Positions 44,821-59,222 of a stretch of DNA of 60,000 nt are shown here, one piece after another. Position 1 is the stretch's first letter. Every line of letters begins with the position of its first letter. The position numbers and the translations under genes were made by a program. Below the pieces are notes generated by a model. That model was given only the letters and a program-made list of their open reading frames with translations. It was not told the origin of the DNA and did no database searches. This stretch comes from Adiantum capillus-veneris (Eukaryota; Streptophyta; Polypodiopsida; Polypodiales; Pteridaceae): assembly GCA_014529385.2 (NCBI GenBank), contig CM043969.1, positions 13,591,446 to 13,651,445 of the forward strand. The letters run 5' to 3'.

Positions 44821-45266
44821 GAAATGTAATCCTTGGTGATATTGCACGTTACTACAAGCGAGCTACAAGCCCTTGTGGAAGTTGTGAGTGCTTTGAACTA
44901 TTATTTGGTAATCCCAAATTACTTGATAATATACTCATAGGATGGAAGTATCAACAACCTGCGAAAATTTTGGTTTACAGTAATGACTTTCTTTGACGTG
45001 ATTCTATTCCCGAATGTACATGCTATCATTTTGCCTCCTTTTGTAGGTACTTCGAGGCATATGGAAAACATGTTTGTACTTGTGATCTTAGCATTATTGA
45101 AAATATTAAAGTACGTAGAATCTTGGCCAATGGGCTTAATCATACCTAACTTTCCCAAAAACCCCTATCTTGGTCTATCAGCTATACTAAGCTGCCTCAC
45201 TGACCTTGTCAGTGCTCTCCAACTGGAGATGACAGTCCTACCAAACTTAAAGAAAGTTGTGAAGGA
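44821..45266 (+). pseudogene. Cys-rich pre-RT region of the Penelope-like protein
   Basis: In one frame, with a TGA near 44994 and a TAA near 45150: SPCGSCECFELLFGNPKL, RDSIPECTCYHFASFCRYFE, KHVCTCDLSIIENIKVRRIL and ANGLNH. The pattern of clustered Cys followed by H-V-C-T-x-D-L-S-I-I-x-N...LR.IL..G resembles a pre-RT module I associate, from memory, with some Penelope-like RT proteins of algae and invertebrates. It may be a zinc-binding element. Confidence 0.45.
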
Positions 45267-46606
45267 ATGCTTCCTTCAAAAAATATCACAATTCTTAGAA
45301 AATGGTTATCCTCGGATGAATCCTGGCTTACATCACAGCTAGCTTTTGATTTTCAAAATATTTCTAATAAATGGTTTGTTGTCGGGCTTGACAAAAGCTC
45401 TAACTACCCCACTTTTATTTGCAAATACCTTGCTTGGAAGGCTTCCCGTGATCGCGTATCTAGAAAGAAATTCTGTAGTATTAACTCTTCACTACAAACA
45501 GTGACCAATAACATCTCAAAATGCTTAGGGAATCTAGGCTACCTTGTACAGAACACTAAGCTACCAGTATTATTTCCAACCTATAAGATTCATAAGCATA
45601 AGTTCAGATGGATATCGGATGCTTCCAGTGGTATCTTTACTGATATCACCAAGGATGTTACGCTTTTCCTTGATCTTATACTAGCTGAATTTGAGCTTAT
45701 TTGTGCCACTAAACAAAAAATCTTCCATGACTTCCTTCATATACAGTACAACCCCTTTTGGCTTACGAAAATCTCTACAGAAGTCTCACTTAACCTTCCA
45801 CAATAAATCCTCCACATTTTCACTGCGGACATTACACAATTCTACGAAAACATTCCCCTTGATGTGGATCTTGGCCTTAAGACCATTCTTGCCAAAGTGA
45901 TTAAAATGGCTTTCTCCAATGCTAGAAAGAAGAATCTTTTTTACATCTCTCTTTCCAAAAAACCTAGGTGGATTAAAAAACTCATTCCTTACACTCCTTA
46001 CACTTCAATGAAGAAAAGATTTGCTTCTATATCTCATGCTTGCTTAGTAACTGTACTATAGTTTTTGGCGGTCTATGCTTCAACCAATGCCTAGGCATCC
46101 CCATGGGGTTCTCTAGTTCTCCACTTATGTGTAATACCTACCTTGCTTTCTTCGAATACCAATGGTTTCTCAGAGCCATGGAATCTTGCAATAATAATCT
46201 TTCATAGTTCATACATACCTATAGATATATGGATGACTTGCTAAGTGTCAATAGTAATGCCTTCCTCAAGGAAAGTTTTCTGATTTATTCTCACCGCCTT
46301 AAAATTGAACCTACATCTTTACATGGAATCATTACACCCAATGGGGCTTTTTTCACATTATCCCAATTCCTTAACCTTTCTATCTCTCTTCATACTCCAT
46401 CTGTCGGTGGATATGACCTAAGGTTTGTTTGGAAAAGAGATCTCCTAAAACTACCACTTGTGGAGTTCATAAAAAGGAATAGCAATAGGCCTCACAAGGC
46501 TACTATTAGCTCATGTATCAACCTACTACACTTAATTTTCTATTCATACACGGATCATTTCCTTTCTTGGGAGGATGTTAATTTACTAATCATAAAGTAT
46601 TGCTAG
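45267..46606 (+). pseudogene. Penelope-like reverse transcriptase domain
   Basis: 45267-46061 is a single frame with one TAA (45804-45806). It has pre-finger text (WFVVGLDKSSNYPTFICKYL), fingers (PVLFPTYKIHKHKFRWISDA) and motif A ADITQFYENIPLD (~45825). After a stop and shift near 46061, motif B LGIPMGFSSSPLMCNTYLAF lies at ~46090. Motif C YRYMDDLLSVN lies at 46220-46252, with a TAG shortly upstream. Post-RT text continues (FLNLSISLHTPSVGGYDLRF, LLKLPLVEFIKRNSNRPHKA) to the stop at 46606. Catalytic Asp residues in A and C are retained; stops inactivate the copy. Confidence 0.75.
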
Positions 46607-46755
46607 AAACCGGGTATGTGACATAATTACCCAATCTCTCACCCAACATAATTGGCCTAAGTTACACTTTAACCAGGATAATCTCGTTTCTCTAATAAGG
46701 TAGTAGGCTCACTCACAATGGGCCTACTACCGACCCATTGTTTGTGGCTCCTGGG

Positions 46756-48520
46756 TTAGGGCGGGTACACACACACACACACACACACTTTGTGTTACTT
46801 AGACTACCTAGCCTTTTTGGACACAACTCCCTAAAATACACTCGGTTGGGTCTTCACCATGGGACTTAGCACTTCCTTAAAAGAGTTAGTACCCCTTGTC
46901 TTGGGTAAATCAGACAGGTTCTTTATCACTGCCGTGTAGGCACTGGTTTAGGAAAACTCTCATTACTTGGGCATGCAGGTGGCCGTGCTTCACAGATGGC
47001 GATCTCCTCACTCATGGTTCCCACTCCTGACATAGGACTGGCAGTCTTTCCTCCTTCCCCTTTATAAACAGGTGAGGGTGCATTTCTGCCCCTCACTTAG
47101 CTCGGTTGTTCTGTCTTGTTTAAACTAAATAACCTACTGCGTGCTTCTACACGGAATTATGGAGCTCACTACACAAGTCTCTCATGTTTTTTACCTTTCC
47201 CATGCATACTTCCTTACTATTATTTGATTTTTGATAAGGTTGTACATTAAACAAACATCAGGTTCTGGCCGTCACAGCAAGGTAAGTATAGTGGATGTTG
47301 GATGTTGGCATGATAATGGTATAAAATTTTCTTCGAACCTTGCCTCCGGGTATGGAATTCCTAGTATTTCTGAGTATGATGGTTGGATTTTTGGCATCTG
47401 TTTATAGCTGCTGCTGCCATAAAAAAATAGGTTTTTTCTAAAAACATCTTACAATTAATTTTTTTTGTCCTTCTATGGCCGTTGTGCACAACAGGACCTG
47501 ACTCTGATCCAACAAATAGATTATGGTCTTTCGATTACCAAAAACCTTGGGGACTTTTTTTGATATTGTTACCTCTGCAGTATAATGCCATTTACAGACT
47601 GTTTATAAGCACTGGACTACTGGCAAAAGCATCTTGTCGGACTGTGGGTTTTTTTGTAGGAAAAAAGGGGATTATTTTTTGGTTTTTTAAACACCGGAAG
47701 CCTTGGGGACTATTTGATATTTTCGCCCCTGCGTTATAATGTCATCTACAGAGTGATTGAACAGGGGTTGTGGGTCCTCTTAGCACATCATATCATCCTC
47801 TGTTCGGCTAGGATCACAAACTACTTGGGCAGTTTGATGTTCTTATTGTAGCCTCGAGTATTAAGGTGGTATATTGTTTCCGAAAACATGCATAGTTTGG
47901 CTCTCAAGAGGGGCTCCCTTTTACTTGGTTGGATATCAGTACAATAAAGGTTTGAAATGGGATGATTCAACAAACATAAAAACACATCTATATAAATTTA
48001 AATTGGTTATTATTTAAAGAGTGATTCTGATACCTGGAAGGTATAATAGCTTTCTAATCATTGTACTAATTTTCGTACTAAAAACTCGGATTTCTAGCTT
48101 CAAAATTTGTTATAACTTCCTTTTTATACGTTGGACTGAGCTTGTAAAGGTTTTAAAAAAAGTTTGTAAGACAGACATGGATGACAACCGGTATAGTCCA
48201 TTGATACTTGTAAGACACATCCTAGGCTATTAGATCTGTTCTTTTGTTTGGATGGATGTAGGTAAGGACTATCTTATCTTGGAGGTTTTTTTTTTACTTT
48301 GGCAAGCTAACCTACAGTGGATTGCACACTCACTTATGATTCAGGCAGTTTTTCTACTATTTGTATACTGGAATGGGACCTCATTCCTACAAACATTGTA
48401 AATAAATGATTCTGATACTGAGTTGTTTCCGTACTTATCTGTTCTTTGATCCATTGCTAGCTGTGTTTTGAATGTAAAAGTTTAAGTATTTCTTATTATT
48501 TAAGAAAAAATAGCTACACA
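46756..48520 (+). repeat. Long direct repeat, right copy
   Basis: Starts in (AC)n at ~46762-46787, then CTTTGTGTTACTTAGACTAC, and ends near 48515 in another AC-rich run. Many point differences and small indels separate it from the left copy (by eye roughly 90% similar), so the insertion is not recent. The same internal CCTTGGGGACT duplication is present (~47546 and ~47701). Confidence 0.85.
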
Positions 48521-51500
48521 CACACAGGCACACACACACTTTATCATGAATTAAAAGACCCATCTTCATTCATAAACTTGTAATGTTTTTTGAGTTTTCC
48601 ATTTTTAAAACCCTCTTGTACATGTAATTCTATAACTCATTGGTGTATAAAATACCCCTTCGGGTGAACTCACATGCGACACTTACATATTTTGAGGTGG
48701 ACCCCGTGGTGTATTGAGCTCATAGTATTTGAATTTTTCGTTCAAGATTTTCCACACCTTTGCCTTATGATTCCTCGCTGCACCATTGTTTACATGGTCA
48801 ATCACCACATTGTGCAGATTTCCACCTATTCTATCTCAATGTTGTCTTATGCACTTTGGCTTTTAAGATGTCTTCCATTTATGGGCATTGATAGAAAGAG
48901 TCGAGCTTTCACACAACTAATTGAGAGCTTCTTTGGAACATCCCAACCATTCTTAGACATCTTCTCGTCCTCTTCTATCTTCACATGCCCTCCATGAAAG
49001 CCTACATTTGAAAGAACTTTTCCTAAGGATGAGATAGCCCTTTTATTTGTAGGGACAAGACAACTAGTTCATGCAAACAACTCTAGGGAAATATGAGTTT
49101 CTCAATGATCCTGCAAAGTGCATGCATCATGCATATGTGAACCCTCTCTAGTGAGATATCCAAAATTGGCCAAAATTTTGGGTCCTACAAATGCCTATCT
49201 AGTGCTCTCCTCCACTACCGACTATCAAGGTCGGAGCTCAACTTTAGTCTCTTTGAGAAGCTCACACTCATCTAGTATAATCACAAACTTGAGAACATCA
49301 TTGTATTCTTGAGAAGAAAATTCAAATAATTGCACAATGTATATCCGTAGAGTGATAATATCATAAAAAATATTTTTGTACTTGTCATATACCACTTCTT
49401 GTGTTGATGGTGATCTATGTGTCCATACAATGTGCAAAGGGATCCATAGTGTTTGGAACAGCTCATCGTTGATCTTCCATATTGTCTTTTTAATAGAGAA
49501 AGGGCTGGGAGTAGCGTGTTGCTGATGTTAAACTTCTTACCTTGTTTTTGCATAGACTTGAAAAGAAGACTTAAGTCAGTTGAGGCATCTTGTAGTGCTA
49601 CACATAACATTACAATACATACCTATAGGTCGCAACATATCCTTTATTCGATATACGAGCTTCATCCAAAATGGTTGAACATCTTGTACATGGAGTTGGT
49701 TCTCTTTCAAAAGATTGTATGGATGAACTAGATCAGAAACTATTATTTCACCTGAAAAAACATTTACATATAGTTTCGTTGAATGGAATTGAAGAATCCA
49801 TGAAAGTATGCATATAGATGTTTTCAAGAACCTGGACAAGACTAGAATTACAATTAGAATCACAAATAGGATTCTCACTCACACTCGACTCTATGGGTTA
49901 GTGGCAGTGGAAAAGGTGACCTGGAAGACAATGTTATTGATGTTGACAAGAACATTGTGATGGAATTCGGCTAAAACATTGGTTGTAGAGGAATTAAAGT
50001 AACAATAGTGAGCATTTCCTCAACATAATTCCTAAATAGCATAAGGAGTCAATCCCAAGACCTCAAACACCTTCAAAGTTAGAGAGAGCTAGAAGGAAGT
50101 GAGGGAATGGAAGAGGACAAAAAGGTAACATACGAGAAGGAATTACTTTCCTCACCATAGATTACTCTTAGAGATTAGCTTAGCATAGTAATATAGATGG
50201 TAAAGGAGATGAGCATGCCATTAAATCTTGACTCTTGGTTGGATTTGCATTCCATAGCCAAGAGTTGTTGGTGTAGGCTCTCTAATTCTCAAGCTTGGAG
50301 AAGGAGATGGAGTTCTTCCTCAATAAAATGAGAGAATGTGTGTGAGAGCGCGTGTGTGTGTGTGGGAGAGAATTCCAAAAGCAAGCACCCTACAAGCCTT
50401 GGTCGAACCCTCTTTCTAGCTCATTCTTGCATCTCATTGGCCCTTGCTAAGCTTAGCCAATTAATGGTCTTTTTCATAACTAGCAATAGAGGTAGCATAT
50501 GGACAAGTGTCCTCCTTCCCCCTTTGAGAGAGAGGGATTGAATAATGCTTGGATAATATTTAATTAATCTAAATTGTCATTGGACCTCTCTAAAGGTAAT
50601 CCAATAGACTTTAGGCACATTATGAGGGCAACCTTGCTAGGGGCTTGACATGTGTCCTATATGCCTCTTGTGGAAGGGGTGACCCTTAAGAGGGTGCATG
50701 TGTGTTCTCTCTCCTCCCCTACTTCTTGGGATTGCCCCCTCCTTTGTAGGCACTTTTTTGACTTCAAGCTCCTCAAGCATAAGAGTCAACAAGCACCTCA
50801 AGCACCTTAGTCATGAAGCACCTCAAGCACCTTAATCATCTTAGGCATGAAGCACGAGAAGCACCTCAAGCACCTTAATCATTTTAGTCATGAAGCACGA
50901 GAATCACCTCAAGCACCTTAGTGTTCTCAAGCCTCGGGGGATTCACTAGTAGTACTAGATAGACATCACCTGCGTGCACCAAAAATACCATTTCACCCCC
51001 TAGATATGGTACCCTCCTTTGTAAAGTCTACCTTTTTGGCCTCATAAACCCCCCCTATTGTACACTCACGTGACACCATACGGTAATCCTTAGTGAAGAC
51101 CCCGGGTCTCAAGCATGACAAGCACCTCAAGCACATGCCTAGCTTGCCTAAGGTCTAAAGTACCTAAAGGTCCTAGGGTCTAAGGACTTTTAACACTAAC
51201 CATTGGAGGTATTTAATGAAACTAACCCTAAGGTATTTTATGTTCCATTACCTGCTCATTGCTCTTTGGTAGACCATCTCCCTTTTGGACCCTTAATGAG
51301 AGGTATCCTTCTCTCTCTTTTGGTCCCATAGTGAGATAGATCTAAAAGCGCATATCTCTATTCTAACTCTTGTTCCCATTCATTTTCCCACATTAAATAA
51401 AATCATTTGAGATAGTTAGATGTCATATTTTACGACGTGACCTCTCTCTTGAAACCATGGTTGTCCTCGATTATGAGGTAGAGAAGATGAAGCCTTAGTA

Positions 51501-51800
51501 ATTAGTCTAAGTTTCTTAGCTGCCAGCGGATCCTTCTTTTCCCTTCAACATCATTCCAAAATGGATGACTAGTCCATTTGGTGCATGGGAGACTTAGCTA
51601 TCGCAAACATGTCTGCTCTTTAGTCGATATCATACTCCCAAAGTAGAGTGACAAATTATACTTGATGTTTGGCAGACGTTGTCATCACAAACATGATTCT
51701 AAGCATGCATACTACTTAAATTTCTACACAATGGAAAAAGAACTAGTCTTATAATACAAAAACATTGTTGTTAAACAAACCATTTATATTTTCTTAATCT
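48521..51800. other. No gene recognised; possible LTR or flank of the chromovirus fragment
   Basis: Only short frames without recognisable domains (for example 48674-48997). Features seen: a GT tract at ~50336-50364, and at 50760-50935 an imperfect minisatellite built on AGCACCTCAAGCACCTTA. On the minus strand at 51430-51480 CGAGGACAACCATGGTTTCA and AGAGAGAGG resemble the pol-end and purine tract that precede a chromovirus 3' LTR. The LTR of the next element may therefore lie below ~51440; it was not confirmed. Confidence 0.5.
50760..50935. repeat. Minisatellite with AGCACCTCAAGCACCTTA core
   Basis: At least four degenerate copies of AAGCACCTCAAGCACCTTA, separated by GTCATGA or ATCATYTTAGGCATGA phrases. 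No coding potential or known function seen. Confidence 0.7.
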
Positions 51801-53595
51801 AGTGTAGCATTGTAAGCATTGACAAGGTTCATACTATCCTTAAGCTATGTTGCTTTCATCCATCTAGCATCTCCAAAAGGATAGTTTTCAAACTTAATAC
51901 GATATTGTCAGATAATCTTACCATGTCTTAGTCCATTGTCTTCATATCAATGAATAGATTTGGGCTGGAGCACCTCTTCTTGATCTTCAATCTCGGGTGG
52001 GTCCTCAATTATTGGTTCTCTTATTGGTGGCTCTCATTTGTAAGGCTTAAGTAGGCTCACATGAAAAGCATTGTGTATGAGCCAAGGGTTGGGAAACTTT
52101 AGTTGATAGGATATCTTGTTGATTGGTTTTAAGATTTGAAAAGGACCATAGTATATTTTTGTTAGCTTAGCATAATACTTTTGGTGGCTCGTATGACTTT
52201 TGCCCGTCGTTTTCCTCAATCAAGCCTTGGGAAACTTAAGTAGGACTCAATAATTTTCCTTGAAAGCTACGGCCCTTCTATGCTTGTTAGCAGCATATTT
52301 TTGCCTTTGTTGTGAGATGGATATAGCCTCCTCAATCTTTGGAAAATATTCTTGTAGGTCTCCGCTATACTCATCAGCAAGATAGATCTTCCCATGTAGC
52401 TTAAGTAGCAAGGGAGTTTTAGGTCTTCTCTCAATGATTCTGAAGCGTGCCTTCCCTGTAGTAGTATGGGCAGTGTTATTGTACACATACTCTACAAGAG
52501 GAAGGTACTTCTCCCATTGTGAGCATTGATCTACTTCTATGACATAGGATTTGAGTAGATCTAGAATTGTAAGGTTAGCTATCTCACTTTGGCTATCCGT
52601 TTGTGGGTGATAGGACAAAGAGAAATTTAGTATTGTACCTAGATTCTCAAAGAGACGCTTCCATAAATTATTTGGTCATTCGAGGATCTCTATCTGACAC
52701 TATGGATGTTGGCAAGCCATGGTGTTTAAAATCTATGATATGAAGAGGGCTGCCATTTGATGTGCCTTAATAGTCTTTTTGACATGTATAAAATGTGCTT
52801 GTTTTCTAAACCTGAGTATTGTCAATATTCCCAAGGATAGACTTGGATAATCCAAAGATAAAATTCATGGATATACTCTCCCATGGTGAACTAGGAACTG
52901 GCAATGACTCGACTAATCCAAGTTTCTTCCCTCTATCATATTTGATCTTTTGGCATACCATGCATTTTGAAACATACTCTTGTATGTGTACTCTCTTGGT
53001 AGGACAATAGAAATATGTCTTTACTCCTCAACTTGAAGAGTAGGTCAAATCCCTCTATGCCCCCCATATGAAAGATCATAGGATTCATAAAATACTTTCT
53101 CACGAAGGGAGTTAGTAACACGTAGCCTATTTACATCGAGAAGAGAACCATCCTACAAGATGAACGGTTCTTCTTTCTTCCCTAAGGCAAGGGATAACAT
53201 TATATCCTTGAAATTAGAGTCAATAGAATACTCATCTATCATAGAAGATAGATCATTGTGAGTTGCTATAGACACTGCATTTACTTTTGGTCGTTGTGAG
53301 AGTGCATCGGCCACTTGATTGTGCTTGCCAGCAATATGAAAACTAAATTGTGAAAGAAAATTTGTCCACATCATTTATTTGTTGGAAAGATTGTCGTAGG
53401 ACGAATGGGGTCCCCAGAAGATAATCCTTCCATGTGTCAGGGGCATGTAGAACAAGTAGTAGCTCCTTTTTGTATATGCCCAACACTCGCTCATCAAAAT
53501 TGAGTCTTCAACACTAGTATGCTATGGCATGCCCTTCTTGAAGCAAGTTTCTCCAAGGAAATCTCCACAAGCATCACATTGGACCTCAAACGGTG
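51800..53595 (-). pseudogene. Chromovirus-like gypsy fragment: RNase H, integrase, chromodomain
   Basis: Minus-strand order. RNase H (QCDACGDFLGETCFKKGMP, ERVLGIYKKELLLVLHAP) lies at ~53595-53400. Then FSFHIAGKHNQVADALSQRP (53374-53153), a degraded H2C2 region, and integrase (VSDRDPRMTK, LSYHPQTDSQSEIANLTILD, 52618-52247). A GPY/F-type C-terminus follows (YYGPFQILKPINKISYQLKF, HNAFHVSLLKPYK, 52219-52034). Past the stop at 52034 the same frame gives a chromodomain-like tail at ~51838-51995 (EEVLQPKSI, QYRIKFENYPFGDARWM) with three stops. Its RT, gag and LTRs are absent or unrecognised. Confidence 0.78.
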
Positions 53596-56326
<2,731 letters not shown>

Positions 56327-57024
56327 CAGACCTAGACAAAGTCAAAGTCATAGTAGACTTGCCCAAGCCTACTAAGGCGAAACAAGTGCAATCCTTCATG
56401 GGGAATTGCGGATATTATCGAAGATTCATATACATGTATGCGGTTGTCGCACAACCTCTGTATCATTTGCTAGTCAATTTTGAATGGACCAATGAGTGTG
56501 AAACTTCATTCCAAAGGCTGAAAGAAAACCTTATATCCGCACCTGTATTAAAGGCACCAGATTGGGAAAAGATATTCCATGTGCACATAGATGCTTCAGC
56601 ATATGCCATTGGAAGTATTCTAGCTCAACGTGGAGACGGAACAATGGATTTTCCGGTCTGCTATGCAAGCCCACAGCTAAACAGTGCAGAAAAGAACTAC
56701 ACAACCACCGAGAGGGAAGGGTTAGGAATGATTTATGCTGTAAAGAAATTTCGGCATTATTTTCTTGCAAACAAGTTTGTGTTCTTCACGGATCATCAAG
56801 CTCTTTTATACCTAGTAAATAAACCTTGCAATACAGGGAGAATCGTACGCTGGTTTATTATATTGCTAGAATTTGACCTCACAGTGGTGGTCAAAAAGGG
56901 TAAAACCCATCTGCGAGCTGATCATCTTTCAAGAATACACAGCGGGGAAGCTCCTCAAGGGGTAGATGATGACATACCAGATGCTTATCTTTTCAACATT
57001 GAAATGGTACCCAAATGGTCTTAG
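56327..57024 (+). pseudogene. Gypsy RT connection and RNase H
   Basis: FMGNCGYYRRFIYMYAVVAQ and PLYHLLVNFEW form the usual RT C-terminal/connection text. RNase H follows: FHVHIDASAYAIGSILAQRG, NYTTTEREGLGMIYAVKKFR, FTDHQALLYLVN and LRADHLSRIHSGEAPQGVDD. The catalytic Asp, Glu and Asp are visible. The frame stops at TAG 57022-57024 after MVPKWS and continues in the same frame into the first H2C2 module. Confidence 0.88.
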
Positions 57025-58772
57025 GAAATAGTTAGCATTCTCTCCTTTGGAAGTGAGTTTGATAATACAGGATGCAAATCCAAACAACAAACAATTCGAC
57101 AAACAAAAAACTTTCAGTTGATAGCAGGACGGCTGTATCATCTTGAATCTGACTCAATCCTACGATTATGTATAAATCCGGAAGAATTCGAGTGCTACCT
57201 TGAAGAGGCACACGTCCAGGGCTGTGCATTTCATTGTTCAGCAGTGAAAACACACCAGAGACTGAAACAGTTAGGGGTTTATTGGCCAACTATGTATGCG
57301 GATACACATTCTTATGTTACCAATTGTACAATATGTAGTGCCAAACGACCAGTGGATCATGCAACTTTGTTTCGGGCGAACATAGCACCTGCATGGAGTC
57401 AATATATCATTGACTTCCTAACCACTAGAACGTTCCCTGAGAACATTACAAGAGCACGGGAGAAAGCTATAGAGCTGGAAGCTCGTGACTTTCAGTTAAT
57501 TGGAAATCAACTCTATAAGCAGGTAAAAGACAATCAACTTAGAATCTGTGCAAGTGAAAGCGAATACCTGCTTATTCTCGAACATGCACATAGCGGAGTA
57601 AGTGGAGGCCACTTTTCGGGCGATAAGATGGCAAAAATTGTCTTGACCGCAGGAATTTGGTGGCCTACATTGCACATGGATGCCGATGAGTTTGTAAAGC
57701 GTTGTGATGCATGTCAACACACCAAGATACCAATCAAAAGAGATGAGATGCCATTAAGTCCAATGATGGGGGCAAGGGCATTTGCAAAATGGGGCATTGA
57801 TTTTGTGGGACCTATATCACCCCCTGCATATCGCACCCATACCTAATATATCATTGTGGCTACGGACTAGTGGCTACGGACTATCTCACAAAATGGGTCG
57901 AGGCCAAAGCAACACAAAAAGCTGATGCATGCACCATAGCTCAATTTTTGTATAAGAATGTTTTTGTACGTTACGGGTTACCAATAGAAATTGTCAGTGA
58001 CCGTGAAACACACTTCCTCAATGAAGTCATTGAATATCTACTAGAGGAATTCATGGTCATACATAGGAAATCAACACCATACCATCCACAGGCCAATGGG
58101 CAAGCAGAGGCCACGAATAAAACACTATGCACGGTTCTTACTAAAATAGTGTCAGAATCAAGAACCGATTGGGATCAGCGGCTACACTCAACACTATGGG
58201 CATACAGGGTAGCTTACAAAACCTCAATAGGAACAACACCATATAACATGGTGTTTGGGCTAAATGCTATACTAGCCATAGAGTTTTTAATCCCAACTCT
58301 ACGAGTAGCAACAAGCTTGGAATGGACAGGGCATGAACTCTCTTTAAGAATTAATGATCTTGAAAGGCTACATGAACTCCGCTTACGAGCTGTCGCTTCG
58401 ATCTATGCTAAAAAGCGAAGACAAAAGGAAATTTTTGACAAACATGTGTGTACCAAAGAGTTCAAAACAGGTGATTACGTACTTGTTTATACCTTGAAGC
58501 AACATGCCAAGAAACTAAAAAAGCGAGGGATGGGACCATTTGTGATTCATGATCTATCACAAAGTGGAGCTGTCAAGCTTGCTACATTAGCAGGTGAAGA
58601 AATGCCAAACTGGATTAGTGGGTGTCGACTGAGGAGATATCATCTACCACTCACACAGGAGATGCTCCAACAAATTCACCAAGGGAAGCAAAGAATGAAG
58701 GAAAAACAGAGAGTACGAGAGGAAGCTCAAGCCGAAGCACAAGAACGCATTGCAAAAAGATGGCTTCTGTGA
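57025..58772 (+). pseudogene. Gypsy integrase with two tandem H2C2 zinc-finger modules
   Basis: Module 1: FQLIAGRLYHLESDSILRLC, EEAHVQGCAFHCSAVKTHQR, GVYWPTMYADTHSYVTNCTI with CTIC (57109-57345). Module 2: FQLIGNQLYKQVKDNQLRIC, EHAHSGVSGGHFSGDKMAKI, GIWWPTLHMDADEFVKRCDA with CDAC (57490-57735). The modules look like an ancient duplication. The core follows: FAKWGIDFVGPI, TKWVEAKATQKADACTIAQF, GLPIEIVSDRETHFLNEVIE, STPYHPQANGQAEATNKTLC and WAYRVAYKTSIGTTPYNMVF. The C-terminal domain follows (GDYVLVYTLKQHAKKLKKRG, MGPFVIHDLSQSGAVKLATL). Damage: TAA 57844-57846, the 14-bp duplication and the terminal TGA. Confidence 0.87.
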
Positions 58773-59222
58773 CAACAACAACAGAGTAAACCACCATTGA
58801 GAATCAATGCCATTCGACTGATGAACTTGGAGGAGGAAACAGTAGAGCCAATAATTACAGTCAAGGTGGGCAACAATCAAGTTGAATCAACAGCCTTGCT
58901 TGATTCGGGTGCTCAAGCAAATTTGATCTCTTACGAATTATACCAACAGCTCCAAGTCATAGATCAACTTCATCCTATTCAACAAGTGTTGGAAAGTAGC
59001 ACATCACACGCATTGAAAACATTAGGATGGACTATATTGCATGTAAAACTACATCAATATATTTACCCACACAAATTCTATGTGGTGACAGATGAAAGCA
59101 CACAACAACCAATGATGCTAGGGCAACCTTGGCAAAAAGCATACAATGTCCAGATAGACTGGAAAGTAGAGGCTGTCAAAATTCATCACGAACATGAACA
59201 ACAGGTAATAGATTTTCCTTAG
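58773..59222 (+). pseudogene. Retropepsin-like protease located after integrase
   Basis: In frame with integrase across the TGA at 58770-58772 through a Gln-rich linker (QQQQSKPPLRINAIRLMNLE). Retropepsin landmarks: VESTALLDSGAQANLISYEL (DSG catalytic triad and flap side), SHALKTLG, YPHKFYVVTDESTQQPMMLG and QPWQKAYNVQIDW (the LG.PW...Y...IDW block). Length (~115 residues for the core) and motifs match gypsy proteases, but the position after integrase is unusual. It uses DSG, whereas the other proteases in this window have DGG. The domain is intact apart from its neighbours' stops, and ends at TAG 59220-59222. Confidence 0.85.

Larger units (their letters stand above)
41206..48520 (+). mobile_element. 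Penelope-like retroelement flanked by ~1.78-kb direct repeats
   Basis: A ~3.76-kb body encoding a decayed reverse transcriptase lies between two direct repeats (about 41206-42995 and 46756-48520). RT motifs are of the Penelope-like type: PTYKIHKHKFRWISDASSGI, ADITQFYENIPLD (motif A), LGIPMGFSSSPLMC (motif B) and YRYMDDLLSVN (motif C). There is no copia/gypsy protease, RNase H or integrase, and no GIY-YIG domain was recognised after the RT. Penelope-like elements often carry LTR-like direct repeats from tandem insertion, which fits. Each repeat begins and ends in (AC)n. The subgroup is not resolved. Confidence 0.68.
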
